Assembly (NCBI GenBank): GCA_037143575.1
Contig: JBAWYM010000015.1
Coordinates: 1-32,488, forward strand
DNA length: 32,488 nt
Source: JBAWYM01 sp037143575
GTDB taxonomy: Bacteria > Patescibacteriota > Gracilibacteria > Peribacterales > Peribacteraceae
Reading direction: 5' to 3'
Position 1 is the stretch's first letter; each line of letters begins with the position of its first letter. The position numbers were made by a program, and so were the translations under genes. This document shows positions 21,945 to 27,815 of this stretch, in pieces. Under the pieces are notes generated by a model that did not search any database, was not told the origin of the DNA, and was given only the letters and a program-made list of their open reading frames with translations.

Positions 21945-22514
21945 ATGAAGAATTTTGATACTGATAGTCCCAACAATCTGGCAGATCTCGTTGATGATCT
22001 TGCCGAAATCATCAAAGACAAGGGAGAAAAACGTGCTGAAGCACTCCGCATTGTTATGGAAGTACTGGGAGTCCTACGTACGCAAATGGGACCCATATTG
22101 TCCCTGATCCATGATCAATCATTCGATGAATTTCGTGTCTATTTACTGCGAGTACTCGAGGCAAAGACCGCTGATCATCAGAGGAATTCTCAGGATAGCA
22201 CAATCTGCAATCAACAGGAGCTGGCAACCGTATTCGTTCAATGGATGCAGCGCCGTCGAGCTCAGAATTTTAATAATTGGTTGATGCAATCCTCGGTACA
22301 CAATGGAGGAGAAGCGGGAGGAACAACACGTCAACTTGGGCAAAACGATGATTCACTACATTTGCTGCGGGATTTCACGGACGGAAATATAAGCAGATTT
22401 GGCTTATCCACAAAACAACAACGAAGAATCGTGAAAGATTTCTGCCGAGAAATTGGTCTGAAACCCAGGCAATTCCGCCAAATATCGCGAGATGATAAGC
22501 CGCTGAACAAATGA
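21945..22514 (+). CDS. Hypothetical protein (189 aa)
   Basis: The predicted protein is soluble and helical, with no signal peptide. It opens with an acidic helix (DSPNNLADLVDDLAEIIKDKGEK), continues with EALRIVMEVLGVLRTQMGPILSLIHDQSFDEFRVYLLRVLEA, has a Gln/Asn-rich middle, and ends in a basic segment (STKQQRRIVKDFCREIGLKPRQFRQIS) that could bind nucleic acid. No family is recognised. The frame is open to an ATG at 21912, but the ATG at 21945 gives a more natural polar start. It follows the ROK kinase by 72 bp on the same strand and is more AT-rich. Confidence 0.62.
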   Translation: MKNFDTDSPNNLADLVDDLAEIIKDKGEKRAEALRIVMEVLGVLRTQMGPILSLIHDQSFDEFRVYLLRVLEAKTADHQRNSQDSTICNQQELATVFVQWMQRRRAQNFNNWLMQSSVHNGGEAGGTTRQLGQNDDSLHLLRDFTDGNISRFGLSTKQQRRIVKDFCREIGLKPRQFRQISRDDKPLNK

Positions 22515-22605
22515 TCGTGCACCGCGTGATCCTTTCATACCAAATTACGATTGAAATGATACTCATTTGACTGTAAGCAAATAGCCTCCTCCCGTACCGC
22601 GCCTA

Positions 22606-22634
22606 CCCTTCCGTAGCTCCGTAACGAAGGAGGG
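22606..22634. terminator. Hairpin between convergent genes
   Basis: The arms CCCTTC and GAAGGAGGG, with an inner CGTAGCTCCGTAACG core, form an imperfect stem. The sequence resembles the CTTCCGTAGCT...GAAGGAGG repeat common between genes in CPR genomes. It lies in the 193-bp spacer between the 21945 gene and gnd and may serve both. Nothing else is seen in that spacer. Confidence 0.45.
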
Positions 22635-22707
22635 AAACGTTACCAAGGCCAAATGGGTGTAGCAACTTCCTCTGGTTGATTAATAACATTTCAAACGCGA
22701 AGTGGTA

Positions 22708-24105
22708 TCACCAATCCGCATGAAATTTTCCGGTTGTATCTATTCTCTCAAACCCATGCGCCCCGAAATAATCGCGCTGAGCCTGGATGAGGTTCTGGGG
22801 AAGCCGTGCTGAACGGATGGAATCGAAGTACGCAATCGTCGAAGCGAAGGCTGGAATGGGAATGCCTCTGGAAAGTCCGTGGAGGACAAGGGAGCGCCAT
22901 GCTTCCTGACGTTTGCCCGAGAAGTGCTTGAGAAGAACCTTCTTCCCCTTTTTCTGTTCAGCTTCTGATCCTCGTGTGGCATCCAAGAAGAGATCGAGGA
23001 TTGTCGAGCGGATGATGCAGCCGCCTTTCCAGATGCGAGCGATTTCTGTAAGCGAGAGATCCCACCCTTCTACCGCACTCGCTTTGGCTAGCAGATCGAA
23101 GCCCTGGGCATACGCGGAGAGCGTGGCCACTTTCAGCGCAGTGCGGAGAACACTGGGTATGGCTTTGGAATTCAGCAATGAAGGTAACAAAGATTCCGGC
23201 ATCACATTGGCCATGCGGCTGCGCGTCTCGGGAGATGCCGAGAGGAATCGTGCTTCTACCGCTGCGGTAATCGTCGGGATGGCAACGCCGTAGGATGCGG
23301 CGGCCTCGACCGTCCACTTTCCTGTTCCCTTCTGACCCGCAACGTCACTGATGAGATCCACCAGATATTCTCCGGTTGCTCCATCCTTTTTCTGCAGGAC
23401 CTTCGCCGTGACTTCCATGAGATAGGAACGCAGATCACCTTTGACCGATCCAGTGAAAAATCTGGCAATATCCGAGGAGGACATTCCGGAGGATTTCAGA
23501 ATTCCATAAGCCTCAGCAATCAGCTGCATCACCGCATATTCGATGCCGTTGTGGACCATCTTCACAAAATGGCCTGCCCCACCGGGTCCGATCGGCGCCA
23601 CACACTTCCCGCCTTCGTAATCACTGGCTGTCATCTTCAGAAAGAGCGACATGACCTTCTTGAGTGCCTTCGGCTCTCCTCCGGGCATCATACTGGGGCC
23701 TTTCAGCGCTCCCTCTTCTCCGCCACTCACTCCCAGTCCAATGAAGGAAATCCCCTTCTCCGCGAGGAAAGCAAAACGCCGATCCGTATCGCTGTAGAGA
23801 CTGTTGCCGCCATCGATCAAGATATCTTCTTTGGAAAGGAACGGCAGAAGGGACTTAATCAAATCATCCACAGCACTCCCGGCACTGACCATCAGAAGAA
23901 TGAAGCGAGGCTTCGGTAACGATTGGACGAAGTCCTTGAGCGAATGAAAGCCCTTGAATGAACCTTCTGTATGAAATGCCTTCAGAAAAGACTCCACCTT
24001 CTCGGGCGTGCGATTAAAAACCGAAACATGAGCGCCGTTGCGAGCGGCATTTCGGGCCAGATTTGCGCCCATAGTGCCGAGGCCGATGACTCCGATGTGT
24101 TGCAT
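22708..24105 (-). CDS. gnd: 6-phosphogluconate dehydrogenase (decarboxylating)
   Basis: Oxidises 6-phosphogluconate to ribulose 5-phosphate and CO2 with reduction of NAD(P)+, in the oxidative pentose-phosphate pathway. The N-terminal Rossmann motif is IGVIGLGTMGANLARNAA. The VFNRTPEK loop after strand 2 is the NADP-type NRT signature. The substrate motifs ILIDGGNSLYSDTDRR, GLGVSGGEEGALKGPSMMPGG, GPGGAGHFVKMVHNGIEY and DVAGQKGTGKWT are all present. The C-terminal AQRDYFGAHGFERID is also typical. At 465 residues it is full length. The gene lies in line with tal on the minus strand, and the four-helix-bundle element occupies the whole gap between them. Confidence 0.97.
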   Translation of the reverse strand: MQHIGVIGLGTMGANLARNAARNGAHVSVFNRTPEKVESFLKAFHTEGSFKGFHSLKDFVQSLPKPRFILLMVSAGSAVDDLIKSLLPFLSKEDILIDGGNSLYSDTDRRFAFLAEKGISFIGLGVSGGEEGALKGPSMMPGGEPKALKKVMSLFLKMTASDYEGGKCVAPIGPGGAGHFVKMVHNGIEYAVMQLIAEAYGILKSSGMSSSDIARFFTGSVKGDLRSYLMEVTAKVLQKKDGATGEYLVDLISDVAGQKGTGKWTVEAAASYGVAIPTITAAVEARFLSASPETRSRMANVMPESLLPSLLNSKAIPSVLRTALKVATLSAYAQGFDLLAKASAVEGWDLSLTEIARIWKGGCIIRSTILDLFLDATRGSEAEQKKGKKVLLKHFSGKRQEAWRSLVLHGLSRGIPIPAFASTIAYFDSIRSARLPQNLIQAQRDYFGAHGFERIDTTGKFHADW

Positions 24106-24147
24106 AGGTTGTAGCTGGTTAGCTTGTTAGCTTGTTAGGTTTATTAG
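24106..24147. repeat. Left inverted repeat of the four-helix-bundle element
   Basis: The first 25 bases (24106-24130) pair with 24522-24546 at 23 of 25 positions. The stretch consists of 7-8 bp words (GTTAGCTT twice, GTTAGGTT, with GTTGTAG at the outer end). It begins at the base next to the gnd start codon and encodes the C-terminus of the four-helix-bundle protein. Confidence 0.85.
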
Positions 24148-24508
24148 AAGGATCAGCAAGCTTCGATGTGATGACATTGAGCATGCGCATCACCTCATTC
24201 AATGTCTGATCTACAACCAGTCTATCCTTTTCGTTTCCGAACGTTAACCGCTTCGCGATTTCCACCTGTGTTTCCAATTCACCGCCGGATCCATACGCGA
24301 TGAGGAGAAACTGACGATAGTCCTTTCGCGTTCCTCGTTTACGACCTTCGGCAATATTCGAGGGAATGGAAACTGCACTGCGTCGCATTTGTGAAGATAA
24401 ACCATATATTTCTGACTTCGGAAATTGCTCCGTAAATCGATAAACCAACACCACGAGATCCATCGCTTTCTGCCAGACAATCAGATCCCGATGAGAATGA
24501 ACATCCAT
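24119..24508 (-). CDS. Four-helix-bundle protein (S23 / 23S rRNA intervening-sequence protein family)
   Basis: The 129-residue protein shows the family pattern clearly: HRDLIVWQKAMDLVVLVYRFTEQFPKSEIYGLSSQMRRSAVSIPSNIAEGRKRGTRKDYRQFLLIAYGSGGELETQVEIAKRL in five contiguous blocks, then a closing NEVMRMLNVITSKL helix. Family members form a pentameric barrel of four-helix bundles. They occur inside 23S rRNA intervening sequences and, as Avd, beside diversity-generating retroelements. No reverse transcriptase or rRNA gene is present here. The gene is enclosed by inverted heptad/octad repeats (24106-24130 and 24522-24546), and its last residues (NKPNKLTS) are encoded by the left repeat. It lies between tal and gnd and appears inserted into that gene pair. 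Confidence 0.92.
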   Translation of the reverse strand: MDVHSHRDLIVWQKAMDLVVLVYRFTEQFPKSEIYGLSSQMRRSAVSIPSNIAEGRKRGTRKDYRQFLLIAYGSGGELETQVEIAKRLTFGNEKDRLVVDQTLNEVMRMLNVITSKLADPSNKPNKLTS

Positions 24509-24521
24509 ACCATCAGATTAC

Positions 24522-24583
24522 CTAACAAGCTAAACCGCTACAACCTACAACCTAAGAAGCTACAACCTACAACCTAAGAAGCT
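24522..24583. repeat. Right inverted repeat plus 22-bp tandem duplication
   Basis: Bases 24522-24546 pair with 24106-24130. Bases 24540-24561 and 24562-24583 are identical 22-bp copies built from CTACAAC, CTACAAC and CTAAGAAG words. The second copy contains the tal stop codon and its last codons. Confidence 0.9.
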
Positions 24584-25221
24584 CGTCCCACCTTCTCCCA
24601 ATCCTCCTGAAATTTCTTGATACCACTATCCGTCAGCGGATGCTTGGGCAACTTCGCGAATACATCGTACGGAATCGTCGCGATGTGCGCCCCGAGCTTG
24701 GCGGCGTCCACGATGTGCCGCGGGTGACGTGTAGAAGCGACGAGGACTTCGGTAGCAAATCCATACTGCATCCACACCTGCATGATCTCCGCGATGAGCA
24801 GCATGCCGTCCTCTCCCGCATCATCCAGCCGACCGATGAACGGGCTGATGATGGAGGCACCGGCCTTGGCGGCGAGGATGGCCTGAGGAACAGAGAAGAC
24901 CAGTGTGGTATTCGTGCGAATCCCCTTCTCTTTGCAGAAGTGTAGCGTCTTAAGCCCTTCCGTTGTCATCGGCACCTTCACATACACATTCTTGTGCCAA
25001 CCTGCGTACTCCAATGCCTGCTTCTTCATGCCTTCGAAGTCCTTCTCCGTCACCTGGGCACTCACGCAGGGAACGTGCTTACACATTTCGAGGACTGTCT
25101 TTTTAAAGTCTTTGCCTTCCTTAAGGACAAGGCTCGGATTGGTCGTAACACCATCGAGCACACCCCACGAGGCGATCTCGGCAACCTGGGAAACATTGGC
25201 GGTATCGAGGAAGAGCTTCAT
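24574..25221 (-). CDS. tal: Transaldolase (small TalC/FSA-like type)
   Basis: Transfers dihydroxyacetone units between sugar phosphates in the non-oxidative pentose-phosphate pathway. The 215-residue length and motifs match the short transaldolase/fructose-6-phosphate-aldolase class: MKLFLDTANVSQVAEIASWGVLDGVTTNPSL in two blocks, then NVYVKVPMT with the Schiff-base Lys, then GIRTNTTLVFSVPQAILAAKAGAS, ISPFIGRLDD, the LVASTRHPRHIVDAAKLGAHIATIP strand and a final FQEDW. The frame extends to 25254, but the ATG at 25221 matches the family start. The last codons and stop lie inside the 22-bp repeat, so the native C-terminus may have been altered slightly. A GATACT box lies about 16 nt upstream. Confidence 0.95.
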   Translation of the reverse strand: MKLFLDTANVSQVAEIASWGVLDGVTTNPSLVLKEGKDFKKTVLEMCKHVPCVSAQVTEKDFEGMKKQALEYAGWHKNVYVKVPMTTEGLKTLHFCKEKGIRTNTTLVFSVPQAILAAKAGASIISPFIGRLDDAGEDGMLLIAEIMQVWMQYGFATEVLVASTRHPRHIVDAAKLGAHIATIPYDVFAKLPKHPLTDSGIKKFQEDWEKVGRAS

Positions 25222-25348
25222 AGTGGCTGAAGGAAAAGTATCATCAGTATGCATGAATTATCGCGCTGATCAAAGAATTGAATCTTACGAGAAGCAGGGG
25301 AATGCAGCACAGAGAGAAATCCGAACGTGTAATCATTTCGAAGAAATA

Positions 25349-25377
25349 TTGCTATATCTAGCGATTTGTAGTATTAT
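25349..25377 (+). promoter_or_regulatory. Promoter of the HExxH protein gene
   Basis: TTGCTA (25349-25354), a 17-nt spacer and TATTAT (25372-25377) end 10 nt before the ATG at 25388. The predicted leader is about 3-4 nt. Confidence 0.55.
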
Positions 25378-25387
25378 ATATCATGTT

Positions 25388-26920
25388 ATGGCGGAGACAC
25401 ACAAACAAACCATACCTGAAGAGATCCAATTCAATAAGCCCAAAGATGCCGCTCCTACTTCAACAAGGATTCAGATGTTAATTGCGGACTCGTTGAAAAG
25501 ATTATTTGAAGGGCAGAGTGCGCATTGCTTATCAATACAAACTTTAGACAGAGATGAGACACAGGAATTCGCGCAGAATCATGAAAAGAATATTGTTTGG
25601 CAGCACATTCAGGACAATCCAGATCATGCCCGACTGACGAATTCACCAATGCAGAATGGAGATATTTCACTGCTTTGGCTGAAGGCGGGTGCCGAAATTG
25701 GTTCATTACATGATCCCTTTGCAACGGGGAAAAGGCCTCATGAGCCTATGAGCTGCCTTGAAAAGTGTCTCGAAAGTAAAGAAGGAACTCCTGAATCCGA
25801 AGCAATGATTCATTGTGAAACATTACTCCTGCAGGCCGTGCAAAACGCCATTGCTATCGTTGGCGAGAAATATGATCAACATTCGCCGCAGCTCAATACT
25901 ATTCTCTTTGATCATGAAGGACGTGATATGAGTGCGGTTTATGCATTTCGCATGATTAAAGTTGCCAGTCATTCGAACTCTGACTTAGAAGAATTATTCA
26001 AAGCTGTTATGGCACATGACCAGAACGCTATCCAGAAGAAAATGGAATTACTTATGCTTCGATTCTTGCATGAGGTAACACACATGGTCCGAGGGAAGGA
26101 AATTGAACAAAGTAATGGTGGAATATTTCCAGAGGTAGCAGCTATCGCAATGGAATGCCTTCACGGCTGCGGTACAACTGCATTCCAAGAAGAGATGGAA
26201 AAATGGTGCCATTACTCAACAGACAAGATTTATGGGCGAGCATTAATAACAGCGCTGCGTTTCATACAAAAGAAGCTCATTGAAGAACCGCTGTGCATCA
26301 TCAAGCCCATGTACGAGAGAAACCAGAAGTGGCAGCATTTCGGGATTGATGATTGTATTTATACGCGAAGAATAAGACTAGAAGCATATCAACATGATCC
26401 GGATACGATCGCATTATCACATGCACTGCGAGAAGGAATAGATAGTATTCCACAGCCTCAACGAGATCAGTTACTGACGCAGTGGACCAATGAACTATTG
26501 ATGATGACAGGGAAAGAAATCGATGATTCATGCTTCGAGGAGCCAGAGATAGAACCCTGCAAAGAAGTACCAGTTTCTTGGAGTAAGGAACTGACTCAGG
26601 AGCCGAAATACCAATCACTGACACAGCGAGGGCATCAGGTGCGGCTCATTCTTGACCCACTTCAATCGGATCCAAAACTTCACGTGAAAACTACAATTGC
26701 ACGTACTGAAGTTTCACCAAAGGATATCAAAGACTATATCATTAAACACAGCCCATTTGGTGCATGGGAAGCAGAGATGTATAACGAAAATAGGAAAGAG
26801 TATTGTCATACTACTGTGACCAGCGGTCGAGAGGGCTGGGGGGCGGCCCTTTGTTCAGGAAGTAGCAGAGAGAATCTGATGGGTGTCATAGAATCAACGT
26901 TGTCCTCAAAAGCTGCATAA
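25388..26920 (+). CDS. Orphan HExxH putative metalloprotease (510 aa)
   Basis: The protein of about 510 residues is apparently cytoplasmic, with no signal peptide or membrane helix. The central helix LLMLRFLHEVTHMVRGKEIE contains HEVTH (H228, E229, H232), a zincin active-site motif. It is followed after 16 residues by FPEVAAIAMECLHG, whose Glu (E249 or E256) could be the third zinc ligand, as in gluzincins. The rest is helical with many His and Cys and matches no family I recognise. The C-terminal 100 residues look like a separate alpha/beta module (HQVRLILDPLQSDPKLHVKTT...). The long open frame upstream (to 24905) overlaps tal antisense and is not coding. The gene is AT-rich compared with tal and tkt. 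Protease function is inferred from the motif alone. Confidence 0.72.
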   Translation: MAETHKQTIPEEIQFNKPKDAAPTSTRIQMLIADSLKRLFEGQSAHCLSIQTLDRDETQEFAQNHEKNIVWQHIQDNPDHARLTNSPMQNGDISLLWLKAGAEIGSLHDPFATGKRPHEPMSCLEKCLESKEGTPESEAMIHCETLLLQAVQNAIAIVGEKYDQHSPQLNTILFDHEGRDMSAVYAFRMIKVASHSNSDLEELFKAVMAHDQNAIQKKMELLMLRFLHEVTHMVRGKEIEQSNGGIFPEVAAIAMECLHGCGTTAFQEEMEKWCHYSTDKIYGRALITALRFIQKKLIEEPLCIIKPMYERNQKWQHFGIDDCIYTRRIRLEAYQHDPDTIALSHALREGIDSIPQPQRDQLLTQWTNELLMMTGKEIDDSCFEEPEIEPCKEVPVSWSKELTQEPKYQSLTQRGHQVRLILDPLQSDPKLHVKTTIARTEVSPKDIKDYIIKHSPFGAWEAEMYNENRKEYCHTTVTSGREGWGAALCSGSSRENLMGVIESTLSSKAA

Positions 26921-27187
26921 TCACTGATAATCTGCCAAGAAATAGCTAAATAATCGTACTGGTCTGGAAGATTTCATATGCTTCCGATGAGGAATGTATA
27001 CGGCTTCGCCTAAATAATCCTGAATTCTTGTTTTAGCTTCTTCTCAGCTATAAGCCAAGATTATGGTGCGGCTACGCCGGTATATTCGAAATTATTAAAT
27101 CAATTGAGTATATATTCTAATCTTTCAGGTTTCTCTCACCCCTGCCCCGCGAAGCCCCAGAGGGCGTAGTGGGGTATTCAATACCTT

Positions 27188-27343
27188 TCAAACCTCATTG
27201 TTCAACGTGCCGTCATCATAATCAGTGTCAGCATGACGATGACTGAAATATTGATGCCGACGAACGGCCACATTGACGATTTGCTCCGGGTGAATTGTCG
27301 CATACGTCTGGGGGGAAGTCCGGGACAACCTAGTCGGGGTCAT
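27188..27343 (-). CDS. Possible small or relic ORF (51 aa)
   Basis: ATG to TGA encodes a 51-residue product whose central and C-terminal part (TYATIHPEQIVNVAVRRHQY, then FSHRHADTDYDDGTLNNEV) reads like a real protein. The frame is open for about 15 further codons upstream. No family is recognised, there is no ribosome binding site, and an overlapping plus-strand frame also looks protein-like. It may be a gene relic. Confidence 0.25.
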   Translation of the reverse strand: MTPTRLSRTSPQTYATIHPEQIVNVAVRRHQYFSHRHADTDYDDGTLNNEV

Positions 27344-27388
27344 GATGGGGCGCAACGAGGAGTACTTGATTCCAGAATATAAGTGGCT

Positions 27389-27424
27389 CGGATTGGCGAT
27401 TGGCGATTAGGCGATTGGCGATTT
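27389..27424. repeat. Heptad array (GCGATTG type)
   Basis: The words CGGATTG, GCGATTG, GCGATTA, one extra G, GCGATTG and GCGATTT run in series. A single-base slip separates two blocks. The reverse complement matches the degenerate words at 11100-11133. Confidence 0.88.
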
Positions 27425-27652
27425 TTCTGCTGTGCATAGAGGAAATATTGATGAATGTATTGAACTATAAAATTATGCATCTCAATTGTAACAACAGCCT
27501 CATTCAAACGATTAGCAAGTGATCAAGGGGATTATTCTGTACTTGAATTTGCCGAAACCTGCGAGGAGGTCTTCCCGGATAAATTCTCTCCTAATTGAGA
27601 GCAGACAGCTGTCCTGCTTGCCCCTCGTAGCAATGCGGAGTGGGAACCGGTC

Positions 27653-27737
27653 GAATGGATACTTGCCTGCGGGGAGGATCAGAAATGACATTCAACGAAA
27701 GAGCACATGGTTACGACCCGCAGGGAAGTATCCCTGC
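27653..27737. repeat. Palindromic ~85-bp dispersed element, copy 2
   Basis: Terminal arms GGATACTTGCCTGCGGG (27657-27673) and CCCGCAGGGAAGTATCC (27717-27733) pair at 16 of 17 positions. The right 47 bp match copy 1 (17538-17584) at about 40 positions. It lies 79 bp before the tkt start codon. Confidence 0.78.
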
Positions 27738-27815
27738 TCTTAGAAGATAATTTCGGAAATTGCCGAGACGGTCCCGTCTGCTAAAGTAAACGAGCATTTC
27801 TTCCTCACTGACAAC

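Larger units (their letters stand above)
26921..27815. other. ~0.9 kb gene-poor spacer before tkt
   Basis: No convincing long gene is seen. The spacer holds a C-rich imperfect hairpin near 27145-27174, a small hairpin GGTATTCAATACC near 27174-27186, a possible 51-codon ORF on the minus strand (27188-27343), the GCGATTG heptad array (27389-27424) and copy 2 of the palindromic ~85-bp element (27653-27737). Frames on both strands in 27190-27390 read partly protein-like, so a decayed gene is possible. Confidence 0.6.

Noticed and set aside
24119..24508. Avd component of a diversity-generating retroelement
   Set aside because: No reverse transcriptase, template or variable repeat is seen, so the gene is left as a stand-alone S23-family member.
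24905..25387. N-terminal 160-codon extension of the HExxH gene
   Set aside because: It runs antisense through tal, while a good promoter and ATG at 25388 define a clean start.
27301..27345. RNase P RNA-like string (GGAAGTCCGGGA)
   Set aside because: Only one short match to the 5' conserved region is present. The other conserved RNase P regions are not found nearby.
27519..27743. 74-codon plus-strand frame
   Set aside because: It runs through the palindromic dispersed element and has a product rich in Arg and Ser with no protein-like pattern.
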